Shown here piece after piece: positions 52,247 through 60,142 of a DNA stretch of 64,000 nt. This DNA is from Lachnospiraceae bacterium M18-1 (lineage in GTDB: Bacteria > Bacillota > Clostridia > Lachnospirales > Lachnospiraceae), in contig KE159609.1 of NCBI GenBank assembly GCA_000403295.2, forward strand, positions 128,142 through 192,141. Reading direction: 5' to 3'. The notes beneath the pieces are model-generated. The model searched no databases and was not told the origin of the DNA. It saw only the letters and a program-made list of their open reading frames with translations. Made by a program: the position numbers and the translations under genes. Position 1 is the stretch's first letter. Every line of letters starts with the position of its first letter.

Positions 52247-53399
52247 AAAGCCTATTTTCGCTTTAAAGCTTGCTACTTTGGTGATTGCGTTAGGATATAG
52301 CTTAATTCTTCCGGTCATGCCATTTTACATGGAAAATCTAGGTGCTGGCGGTCGTGAGCTTGGATGGCTCACTGCCGTATATGCTCTTGCACAAACAGTA
52401 TGCGCACCTTTTTGGGGTGCACTGTCTGACCGAATTGGTAGAAAGCCGATTATCAGCATTGGTATTATAGGATATTCCATCAGTTTGTTCCTGTTCGGTT
52501 TGGCTTCATCCTTTTGGACACTATTTATAGCTCGCAGTTTATCGGGTATATTGTCATCTGCTACGTCCGTTGCATCTTTGGCATATGTTGGAGATTCCAG
52601 CTCGGAGGAAGAAAGAAGCAAGAATATGAGTCAACTTGGAGCTTCAATGAGCGTTGGCGTAATGATGGGACCATTATTGGGAGGCATTCTTGCAGGCTAT
52701 TCGCTTGCGCTCCCATTTTTTACAGGAGCTGGCATTTCATTTATTGCCTTTCTGCTAATTCTAACACTTTTGCCAGAGTCAATTGAGCGTTCAGGACAGA
52801 CGGAAAAAAGAAAACCCTTTGATTTTTCAGACCTGAAAAGTATAATTTTTGGCTCAGCAGGAATGGTTTTGATACTTATTTTCGTCGTGAATTTCTGTCA
52901 AACAGGCTTGCAAGGAATTACGGGGCTGTATGTCGTAGATAAGTTTGGATTTTCCACTAAGCAAGTTGGTGTTATTTGGATGGCTCTAGCAGGCATTTTG
53001 ATTGTAGTACAAGGCTTTTTGACTGGTCCTTTAGCAAAAAAAATTGGTGAGAAGCGACTAATACTGATAGGTATGTTTTGCAAAACCTTAGTAGCGTTTG
53101 CCATGGTATTGACAACTGGGTTTGTTAGTGTGTTGGTGGTTTTTGGCTTATTTGCGGTATCTTCTGCTATTACAGTACCCACATTAAACGCAACCCTTTC
53201 AAAAACTGACAATCAGCATAAAGGAACACTGATGGGATTTGCCAGTACCGCCGGAAATCTTAGTAAAGTTATTGCTCCTTTATTAACTGGGTATCTGTAT
53301 GAAAGCAATATTGAATTGCCATATATAACCACGGGAGGAATAGCCTTAATCGGAGTGGTTATCTGCTATATCTGGATAAAAAATCAAAAGAACAAATGA
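52239..53399 (+). CDS. MFS drug exporter, TetA-like 12-helix type
   Basis: This 386-residue major facilitator protein has about 12 membrane helices. Motif A is GALSDRIGRKPI after helix 2, and the antiporter-type helix 5 motif is GASMSVGVMMGPLLGG. The ATG at 52239 overlaps the stop of the preceding gene by eight bases; an in-frame TTG three bases earlier is less likely. It is probably a proton-driven exporter for the same compound handled by the upstream enzyme. Confidence 0.9.
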   Translation: MNKKPIFALKLATLVIALGYSLILPVMPFYMENLGAGGRELGWLTAVYALAQTVCAPFWGALSDRIGRKPIISIGIIGYSISLFLFGLASSFWTLFIARSLSGILSSATSVASLAYVGDSSSEEERSKNMSQLGASMSVGVMMGPLLGGILAGYSLALPFFTGAGISFIAFLLILTLLPESIERSGQTEKRKPFDFSDLKSIIFGSAGMVLILIFVVNFCQTGLQGITGLYVVDKFGFSTKQVGVIWMALAGILIVVQGFLTGPLAKKIGEKRLILIGMFCKTLVAFAMVLTTGFVSVLVVFGLFAVSSAITVPTLNATLSKTDNQHKGTLMGFASTAGNLSKVIAPLLTGYLYESNIELPYITTGGIALIGVVICYIWIKNQKNK

Positions 53400-53608
53400 T
53401 GGAAGAGGACGTTTATATGGAGGTTATACACAGTAACTAATCTGGTATAGAAATTCAATTGAGGCTTTTCTGCTTTATTAAAGTCTTGCTACCACTTAAA
53501 CCTATAATATCCTTAATTCATTATGATAAATTCCAATTCAACAGTTTTGATACATAAGGAGGTAACAATACTATGGAATAGAATAAAAAACGAAAGGAGA
53601 TACGGACC
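53400..53608. other. Intergenic region before mgtE
   Basis: AT-rich stretch of 209 bases. It holds a strong ribosome site AAGGAGG (53557-53563) followed by only ATG GAA TAG (53574-53582), and then the real mgtE ribosome site. I see no M-box (ykoK) magnesium riboswitch structure, which would need a longer leader. A -10-like TATAAT occurs near 53505. Confidence 0.4.
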
Positions 53609-54994
53609 ATGAATCTTAAAAAACTTGAATTTGAAGAGCTTATAGAGCAAATCTCCACTCTTTACAGAGAGAAGAAATATTCACAGCTTAAAAGCATTTT
53701 AGCAGACATTAATCCAACTGATATTGCTGTTCTTTTTGATGAATTTCCAAATGAACAGAGGATTTTGCTCTTCCGTCTTCTTCCTAAAGAAGAGGCGGCT
53801 GAAACATTCGTTGAACTTGACGGTGAAACGCAGGAAGCTCTCATCCATGCTTTTTCAGATACAGAGCTTCGTGAGATTATTGACGAGCTTTACCTTGATG
53901 ATACAGTTGATATTATTGAGGAAATGCCTGCGACAATTGTAAAAAGAATACTCAGAAATACTGATGCGCAGACACGAAAATCAATTAACACTCTTTTAAA
54001 GTATCCTGAGGACAGCGCAGGCTCAATTATGACCCCTGAGTTTGTTGATCTGAAAAAGGATAACACTGTTGAGGATGCCTTTAAAAGAATAAGACGTACA
54101 GGTGTTGATAAGGAAACAATTTATACTTGTTACGTTACTGACAGCTCAAGGCATCTTATTGGTGTAACTACAGTAAAAGAACTTTTGTTACACGATTATG
54201 GCGATAAGATTGAAGAGTTTATGGAAACAAATACAATTTTTGTAAACACGCATGATGATAAAGAAATAGCGGCAAATTTCCTTGATAAGTATAACTTCCT
54301 TGCTCTTCCTGTTGTTGATATGGAAAACAGGCTTGTGGGTATCATTACAGTCGATGATGCTATTGACGTATTGCAGGAAGAGAATACTGAGGATATCCAG
54401 AAGATGCACGCTATTATGCCTAACGAGAAACCTTATCTCAAAACAGGCATATTTGAAACATGGAAATCCAGAATTACGTGGCTTTTGTTTCTTATGATAA
54501 GTGCAACATTTACGAGTATGATTTTAAATGCTTTTGAGGACAAGCTTTCAGCACTGATTGTACTGACCTCGTTTGTGCCTATGCTTACGGGAACAAGCGG
54601 TAATTCGGGAGGGCAGGCGAGTGCCGTTATTATCCGTGCTCTTTCACTTAAAGAAATAGATTTTAAAGATATTTCTAAAGTTATATGGAAGGAATTCAGA
54701 GTAGGTGTTCTGTGCGGAATTACACTTGCTGCTGTCAATTTTGTTAAAATATGGTTTGTTGACAGAACATTGCTCGGTATGAGTGCTATTACTATTCAGG
54801 TTGATCTTGTAATCAGTCTGACACTTATAATCGAAATTATATTTGCCAAAATGGTTGGATGCGTATTTCCTATTCTTGCAAAAAAAATGAAGCTTGACCC
54901 GGCTGTAATATCATCTCCGTTTATTACGACGGTTATGGATGCGCTTTCACTTTTAATTTATTTCTGGCTGGCAACAATGATACTTCATATATAA
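53609..54994 (+). CDS. mgtE: Magnesium transporter MgtE
   Basis: This 461-residue Mg2+ channel/transporter has the cytosolic N domain (about 1-130) and a tandem CBS pair (about 135-265). Five membrane helices (about 280-460) contain the conserved TGTSGNSGGQASAVIIRAL pore-region block. The family's usual length is about 450. AAAGGAG precedes the ATG. Codon use is AT-rich compared with the transfer genes, suggesting separate transfer. A truncated group II intron lies directly after its stop. Confidence 0.93.
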   Translation: MNLKKLEFEELIEQISTLYREKKYSQLKSILADINPTDIAVLFDEFPNEQRILLFRLLPKEEAAETFVELDGETQEALIHAFSDTELREIIDELYLDDTVDIIEEMPATIVKRILRNTDAQTRKSINTLLKYPEDSAGSIMTPEFVDLKKDNTVEDAFKRIRRTGVDKETIYTCYVTDSSRHLIGVTTVKELLLHDYGDKIEEFMETNTIFVNTHDDKEIAANFLDKYNFLALPVVDMENRLVGIITVDDAIDVLQEENTEDIQKMHAIMPNEKPYLKTGIFETWKSRITWLLFLMISATFTSMILNAFEDKLSALIVLTSFVPMLTGTSGNSGGQASAVIIRALSLKEIDFKDISKVIWKEFRVGVLCGITLAAVNFVKIWFVDRTLLGMSAITIQVDLVISLTLIIEIIFAKMVGCVFPILAKKMKLDPAVISSPFITTVMDALSLLIYFWLATMILHI

Positions 54995-55025
54995 AAAAGC
55001 AGTTTTTCAAACCTGGTTTTTTATA

Positions 55026-55390
55026 GTGCGCCCGACGGCACACGCTTCTAAAGGGTGAAAATCCCTAGTCTGCCTTAGTAGTGGGAAGGACACAGCCGAA
55101 CAGCAAGGGTGTCCATCGTGAGGTGGAATCTGAAGGAAGCTGTAAGCAAATCTCTGGTCTGACAAACAGAAATCACATCAGGTTGCAGTTAAGGATAAGG
55201 TGGTTATACAAACTAAAGTCCAATAACTACTCGGAATTAGCTGTAATAAATGTGGCAGATATATGGAGAGAAAGAAGTGTGTGGTACTCGGGGAGGTCTC
55301 GCCAGCAGGAGAAAACAGAGTAAGAAAGAGGTGTTTCAGAAAATTGCTGAAAGAAGAAATATAGCACTGAAACTTATCATGAAGAAGTGA
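55026..55390 (+). mobile_element. Truncated group II intron (5' ribozyme part)
   Basis: The stretch starts with the 5' consensus GTGCGCCCGACGGCACAC. It continues with domain I-type sequence such as AAAGGGTGAAAATCCCTAG, GTGAGGTGGAATCTGAAGG and GTGTGTGGTACTCGGGGAGG, as in Firmicute group II introns. It ends near ACTTATCATGAAGAAGTGA, where an intron-encoded reverse transcriptase would normally begin. That gene and the 3' domains V-VI are absent. It lies 32 bases after the mgtE stop and abuts the right copy of the 174-base repeat. Confidence 0.75.
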
Positions 55391-55393
55391 TTT

Positions 55394-55567
55394 TCAAATT
55401 CCGGTTTGAGGGGTGAAAAATATGCAGAACAACGAATTACTGAATCATTTGGATAAGCTACATACGACCGAATTGGGTGTAGTAAGAATCAAGAGAAACC
55501 TTGCTTTGGATACCGATCATGTTGTTGATTGGTGCAGAAATAGGATATCTTCTGTTGAAGCATCCAT
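55394..55567. repeat. 174-base direct repeat, right copy
   Basis: Same orientation and start as 48407-48580, with three mismatches. This copy continues into the complete DUF3781 gene. Recombination between copies would remove about 7 kb. Confidence 0.9.
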
Positions 55568-55679
55568 ATCGAGAAAAGGAAAGAACTGGTATATAACGGT
55601 TGACGGGTGTATCATTACGGTCAACGCTTATAGCTATACGATCATCACGGCGCATAAGGTACAGGAACAGCAAAGATAG
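55422..55679 (+). CDS. DUF3781 family protein
   Basis: This 85-residue small protein starts MQNNELLNHLDKLHTTELGV and ends in a beta-rich part (NWYITVDGCIITVNAYSYTIITAHK) typical of DUF3781. GAGGGGTG precedes the ATG. Function unknown. Its first half is duplicated at 48435. Confidence 0.75.
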   Translation: MQNNELLNHLDKLHTTELGVVRIKRNLALDTDHVVDWCRNRISSVEASISRKGKNWYITVDGCIITVNAYSYTIITAHKVQEQQR

Positions 55680-55714
55680 CAATAAAGAACTGACAGAAAG
55701 AGCGGTACAAGAAT

Positions 55715-56440
55715 ATGACTTCACGAGAAAAGAAAAATAAAGTAATTCAACAAGTTATCAAACCGGCGCTCAAAGAAGCAGGTTTTCACAGCCTTCGGGG
55801 AACACAGGCTTTTTCCATCCATAAGGAAGCCTGCACAATCGCCGTAAATATTCAAAGCTCCCAATTTAACAGCAATGTTACTGGATTTTCCTTTTGGCTG
55901 AATATCGTAGTAGATACGCCTGACCTTTCAGATGAACAACTGCAAGATGTTACTTTTTTCAAATCTTTTACAGAAGCTTGCTTTTTGCCGCATCAAGGCA
56001 GGTTACACCCGCTCCGTGATATACGGGGTTATGTCATTGACGGTTATAAAAACTACAAGCCGATGGATACCCCCTATGAGAAGATTCAAGCCATCATTGC
56101 AAATGATATGCAGCAGTATATCATTCCGGGGCTATCCGAGATTGACAGCATAGCAGATTATCAAGAATGCGTTGCGCTGTGGCAAGAAGAATCAAAAAGT
56201 CAGTTTGTACGTCTGGTAGATTACTTTTCGGAAGCGCATATGCTGACATTACCGTTTCAAAAAGATACTTGGATTGGCACCGTAAATATGAAAGAGCTCG
56301 TTGAGAAGAAAAAGACACTATGCCTTACCACAGATGAAATCATGCAAAATAAATCAATTTATTGCAAAGTGCGTGAATTATCAACGCATCCGCAAGAGGA
56401 CACATGGCCATTGATTTGCATGACGCTCTCTGCAGAATAA
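55715..56440 (+). CDS. DUF4304 family protein
   Basis: This 241-residue protein has the DUF4304 N-terminal pattern (MTSREKKNKVIQQVIKPALKEAGFHSLRGTQAFSI) and a long C-terminal part without recognised motifs. Function unknown. It is co-directional with DUF3781. Confidence 0.65.
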   Translation: MTSREKKNKVIQQVIKPALKEAGFHSLRGTQAFSIHKEACTIAVNIQSSQFNSNVTGFSFWLNIVVDTPDLSDEQLQDVTFFKSFTEACFLPHQGRLHPLRDIRGYVIDGYKNYKPMDTPYEKIQAIIANDMQQYIIPGLSEIDSIADYQECVALWQEESKSQFVRLVDYFSEAHMLTLPFQKDTWIGTVNMKELVEKKKTLCLTTDEIMQNKSIYCKVRELSTHPQEDTWPLICMTLSAE

Positions 56441-56487
56441 GATGATTTGAAATGTGCGGAACTTCCTTTGAGAAGGAGGAGCAAATA

Positions 56488-56534
56488 ATGAAGCGTTATG
56501 GAAATGATTCGGGATCATTGCCTCCGTAACGCTT
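56488..56534 (+). promoter_or_regulatory. 13-codon ORF inside a hairpin, upstream of an AraC gene
   Basis: AAGGAGG (56473-56479) is ideally spaced from ATG at 56488, which opens a frame encoding MKRYGNDSGSLPP with TAA at 56527. The frame is enclosed in an inverted repeat: AAGCGTTA (56491-56498) pairs with TAACGCTT (56527-56534), with AATGAT/ATCATT inside. A second small palindrome TTTTATAC-AG-GTATAAAA follows. It could be a regulatory leader peptide or a decayed gene start. Confidence 0.45.
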
Positions 56535-56666
56535 GTTCGTATTTTTATACAGGTATAAAAGTACGATATTCGACAGACCTTAACACAAAGAGCAACATTA
56601 TGCAAGAAAAAGAAATACGAATACACTATAATGATATTATTGGAGTAATTTTTGCGGAGGTGACTT

Positions 56667-57482
56667 ATGGATCATTCCAACAGTAAAATTGTTTTTGACG
56701 AAAAACTGAATATAGAGGTATTAACACTGACAGGAATGATTGAAAGTTTGCCTCCGCATTTTCATGATTACTATGAATTAGGCTATATAGAGAGCGGGAG
56801 CCGACGAGTAATATGTCAAGGTAAGGAATACACCATAGGAAAAAATGATCTGCTCCTTTTCAACCCGAAAGATAATCATACTTGTTTGGAATTGAAAAAG
56901 GAACTGTTGGATTTTAGATGTTTCCACATCACTACTGAACGCATGGAAGAATTGACATTGGAATGTTTAGGATTTGCCATATGTCCGTATTTTGAACCGC
57001 AGATTGTTTATCAGAGTGATCTTATTCCGCAAATCACAGAGTTGATTGACTTAATTGAGAATGGTTCATATTGCGATTTACAAAAGGAAGAATTGCTTTA
57101 TATGATCATTGGCGATTTGGTTGCAGATTATTCTCAACCATTGGAGTGCGAACAAATAGAAGCTTCGGATATTGTAGAACGTGCTTGTGAGTATATTGAA
57201 AGGCATTACGTCTCAAACATATCTTTATGCGATTTAAGTACCTTTACGGGTTTCAGCAAGTACCACTTTATTCGGATGTTTACGAGAGAAAAGGGAATAT
57301 CTCCTTATCGCTTTATTGAATGTACTAAAATGACTGAAGCCAAAAAAATGCTGAAGGCCGGAGAAGATTTATCAAATATTACCTATCAGCTTGGTTTTAG
57401 CAGCCAAAGCCACTTTACCAATTTTTTTAAGAAATACGCCATGGTTACTCCAAAACAATATAGTAAGCTTTATAACGCTTAA
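56667..57482 (+). CDS. AraC-family regulator with cupin domain
   Basis: This 271-residue protein has an N-terminal cupin effector domain (PPHFHDYYELGYIESGSR, about 25-110) and a C-terminal AraC double helix-turn-helix (about 170-268; LCDLSTFTGFSKYHFIRMF and ITYQLGFSSQSHFTNFFKKY). GCGGAGGTG precedes the ATG at 56667. A remnant of a related gene is at 48882. Targets unknown. Confidence 0.88.
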   Translation: MDHSNSKIVFDEKLNIEVLTLTGMIESLPPHFHDYYELGYIESGSRRVICQGKEYTIGKNDLLLFNPKDNHTCLELKKELLDFRCFHITTERMEELTLECLGFAICPYFEPQIVYQSDLIPQITELIDLIENGSYCDLQKEELLYMIIGDLVADYSQPLECEQIEASDIVERACEYIERHYVSNISLCDLSTFTGFSKYHFIRMFTREKGISPYRFIECTKMTEAKKMLKAGEDLSNITYQLGFSSQSHFTNFFKKYAMVTPKQYSKLYNA

Positions 57483-57544
57483 AATGTATTTTTTGTTGAG
57501 TATAGATCCATACTAACAGGAGATGATGATATGGGAAATTAGCC

Positions 57545-58036
57545 GTGATAGAAATCTCTGAGTCAGGAGATAAAATTGGAGAAAAACTGCTTATGCTGTT
57601 AAACGTCCAGCAGCGGCAGGCATTAATAAAATACCTTCTTAGTCAAGAAAAGAAGGATACCGATTCAGCTGATAGCCCATGTGACAGCTTTCAAATCCAT
57701 GATCCGCAGGCGGAGGTCGGTGGAGTATTCACAGAGATCGAGATGGGAGAGCTATACTTTTGTTTGGAGCAGCGGCTTGTACGTGTGAGAGGACAAGTGA
57801 TTGAGTTAACAGCAAAAGAATTTGATATTCTTGCGCTATTGCTCACACATCCCAAAAGGGTATTTACTTATGAATTGATCATGGAGTTGGTCTGGAACGA
57901 GGATTATACTTTTTATTCCAAAAAAGCGGTAAGCAATCACATGAGTAACCTGCGGAAGAAACTCAAAGTTACACCGGATGCTCTGGACTATATTAAAAAC
58001 ATTGTTGGTGTCGGCTATAAATTTGAAGCACCATAA
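57545..58036 (+). CDS. Receiver-less OmpR-type winged-helix protein
   Basis: This protein has up to 163 residues. The C-terminal domain (about 70-162) is a PhoB/OmpR winged helix (LTAKEFDILALLLTHPKRVFTYELIMELVWN, SNHMSNLRKKL, VGVGYKFE), but there is no receiver domain in front of it. The start is uncertain: GTG at 57545 lies 22 bases from the nearest AGGAG, and ATG at 57593 is possible. It sits 174 bases upstream of vanR and could regulate nearby promoters or be a truncated response regulator. Confidence 0.6.
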   Translation: MIEISESGDKIGEKLLMLLNVQQRQALIKYLLSQEKKDTDSADSPCDSFQIHDPQAEVGGVFTEIEMGELYFCLEQRLVRVRGQVIELTAKEFDILALLLTHPKRVFTYELIMELVWNEDYTFYSKKAVSNHMSNLRKKLKVTPDALDYIKNIVGVGYKFEAP

Positions 58037-58052
58037 AAAACATATAATTTGC

Positions 58053-58149
58053 CATTGTTAGCAGAATAGCGGTAATCGTCAAGAATCTGGATAAACTGGC
58101 CCGTCAGCTCGCCGTGCCTTGACGATTATTTGCGATTCTGCTATTGTTG
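58053..58149. repeat. Long imperfect inverted repeat before vanR
   Basis: The left arm 58053-58083 (TTAGCAGAATAGC, then AATCGTCAAG) pairs with the right arm 58118-58149 (CTTGACGATT, then GCGATTCTGCTA) around a 34-base loop. TTGACA at 58164-58169, a possible -35 box for vanRS, lies just downstream. It might be a recombination or insertion scar, a terminator without T run, or an operator. Confidence 0.55.
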
Positions 58150-58209
58150 TTTCATATACGGTTTTGACACATAATAAAGACAGATTATCGCAATGTAAGG
58201 AGTAATGCA

Positions 58210-58908
58210 ATGAATGAAAAAATCTTAGTGGTTGATGATGAAAAAGAATTGGCCGACTTAGTTGAAGTATATCTGAAAAACGATGGATATACCGTTTATA
58301 AATTTTATAATGGCAAGGATGCACTAAAGTGTATTGAATCCGTGGAACTGGATTTAGCCATATTGGATATCATGCTTCCGGATGTAGACGGGTTTCAGAT
58401 CTGCCAGAAAATCCGGGAAAAGTTTTACTTCCCTGTTATCATGCTGACAGCAAAAGTGGAGGACGGGGATAAAATCATGGGACTGTCTGTGGCAGATGAT
58501 TATATTACGAAGCCGTTTAACCCGTTGGAAGTGGTTGCGAGGGTAAAGGCGCAGCTAAGGCAGTATATGCGGTACAAGCAGCCCAGCTTAAAGCAAGAGG
58601 CTGAATGCACAGAATACGATATCAGAGGGATGACAATTAGCAAGAGCAGCCATAAGTGTATCTTGTTTGGAAAGGAGATTCAGCTGACGCCAACGGAATT
58701 TTCGATTCTTTGGTATCTGTGCGAGCGTCAGGGGACGGTTGTTTCTACGGAGGAATTATTTGAAGCAGTATGGGGGGAACGGTATTTTGACAGCAATAAT
58801 ACCGTGATGGCGCATATCGGACGTCTCCGGGAAAAAATGAAGGAACCGTCAAGAAATCCGAAATTTATAAAAACCGTGTGGGGAGTGGGATATACCATTG
58901 AAAAATAG
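58210..58908 (+). CDS. vanR: Response regulator VanR, VanD type
   Basis: This 232-residue OmpR-family response regulator has a receiver domain with acidic pocket VVDDEKE, phosphoacceptor Asp53 (AILDIMLPD) and Lys in ITKPF. The C-terminal winged helix (about 135-230) includes LTPTEFSILWYL and VWGVGYTIEK. It overlaps vanS by 11 bases. Phosphorylated VanR activates its own and the resistance promoters when glycopeptide is sensed. Confidence 0.92.
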   Translation: MNEKILVVDDEKELADLVEVYLKNDGYTVYKFYNGKDALKCIESVELDLAILDIMLPDVDGFQICQKIREKFYFPVIMLTAKVEDGDKIMGLSVADDYITKPFNPLEVVARVKAQLRQYMRYKQPSLKQEAECTEYDIRGMTISKSSHKCILFGKEIQLTPTEFSILWYLCERQGTVVSTEELFEAVWGERYFDSNNTVMAHIGRLREKMKEPSRNPKFIKTVWGVGYTIEK

Positions 58909-60043
58909 AGATAAAACCAGTCATGAAGATGACTATTTACTTTTTAAAAACAGACTGTCCCTTAAAATACTGCTGATAATGGCATGCTCCATTCTAATTA
59001 TAGCGGCAGTGTATCTATTCGTTTTAAAAGATAATTTTGCAAATGTGGTGGTAGCCATTTTAGATAGCTTTATCTATCATGATCGGGATGAGGCGGTGGC
59101 TGTTTATCTGAGAACCTTTAAGGCGTATGAGATATGGCTTTTTCTGATAGCGGTTATGGGTGTGTTTTTTATGATCTTTCGCCGTTATCTGGACAGTATC
59201 TCAAAGTATTTTAAGGAGATCAACCGGGGGATTGATACCCTGGTGCATGAAGATACCAATGATATCGCCCTGCCTCCGGAACTGGCTTCGACCGAAAGGA
59301 AAATCAATTCCATACGGCATACACTGACGAAACGGAAAACGGACGCCGAGCTTGCGGAACAGCGGAAAAACGACCTTGTTATGTACCTGGCTCATGACTT
59401 GAAGACTCCGCTTTCATCGGTTATAGGGTATTTAAACCTGTTAAGGGATGAGAATCAAATCTCCGAGGAACTCCGGGAAAAATATCTGTCCATTTCACTG
59501 GATAAAGCTGAACGTCTGGAAGAGCTGATCAATGAGTTTTTTGAAATTACGAGGTTTAATCTTTCAAACATCACGCTTGTGTACAGCAAAATCAATCTGA
59601 CGATGATGCTGGAACAGCTGGGGCACGAGTTTAAGCCGATGTTGGCCGGGAAAGATTTGAAATGTGAATTTGATGTTCAGCCGGACATGATGCTGTCCTG
59701 TGATGCCAACAAACTGCAGAGAGTGTTCGATAATGTGCTGAGAAATGCCGTCAGCTACTGTTATGAGAATACTACCATTCAGGTGAATGCCAGGCAGGCG
59801 GAAGACCATGTGCTCATCCAAGTCATAAACGAAGGGGATACGATTCCCGGGGAGAGATTGGAAAGAATCTTTGAGCAGTTTTACCGCCTGGATGTGTCAC
59901 GAAGCTCAAGCACGGGCGGAGCCGGTCTGGGACTTGCGATTGCAAGGGAGATTGTGGAACTGCACCATGGACAGATCACTGCCCGCAGCGAAAACGGTAT
60001 CACCAGTTTTGAGGTTACATTGCCCACCGTAGGAAAATCGTAA
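58898..60043 (+). CDS. vanS: Sensor histidine kinase VanS, VanD type
   Basis: This 381-residue kinase has two membrane helices (about 22-43 and 77-95) around a short external loop, then HAMP-like sequence. The phosphorylated His166 is in AHDLKTPL. An N-box (NKLQRVFDNVLRNAVSYC) and G-boxes (GGAGLGLAIAREIVELHHG) complete the ATPase. No truncation or frameshift is seen, which is notable because many clinical VanD strains have mutated VanS and constitutive resistance. A terminator follows the gene. Confidence 0.92.
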   Translation: MKNRDKTSHEDDYLLFKNRLSLKILLIMACSILIIAAVYLFVLKDNFANVVVAILDSFIYHDRDEAVAVYLRTFKAYEIWLFLIAVMGVFFMIFRRYLDSISKYFKEINRGIDTLVHEDTNDIALPPELASTERKINSIRHTLTKRKTDAELAEQRKNDLVMYLAHDLKTPLSSVIGYLNLLRDENQISEELREKYLSISLDKAERLEELINEFFEITRFNLSNITLVYSKINLTMMLEQLGHEFKPMLAGKDLKCEFDVQPDMMLSCDANKLQRVFDNVLRNAVSYCYENTTIQVNARQAEDHVLIQVINEGDTIPGERLERIFEQFYRLDVSRSSSTGGAGLGLAIAREIVELHHGQITARSENGITSFEVTLPTVGKS

Positions 60044-60093
60044 GAAATTCCGAGATAAACCGTGTGTTATCCATAAAATAATGCGAAAAAATA

Positions 60094-60140
60094 AATCGCT
60101 CCATTCTGGTATTCTTTATATCAGAGGGAGCGATTTTTTT
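60094..60140 (+). terminator. Terminator between vanS and vanY
   Basis: AATCGCTCC (60094-60102) pairs with GGAGCGATT (60127-60135), followed by a T run to 60140. It ends only two bases before the first possible vanY start, so any promoter for vanYHDX lying in 60044-60093 would be read through it. Confidence 0.8.
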
Positions 60141-60142
60141 GT

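Noticed and set aside
53400..53608. M-box magnesium riboswitch before mgtE
   Set aside because: The leader is AT-rich and lacks the conserved M-box helices and a terminator.
57523..57563. 13-codon frame with AGGAG upstream (MMIWEISRDRNL)
   Set aside because: It is in a different frame from the winged-helix gene it overlaps, without a hairpin or other supporting structure, and is likely chance.
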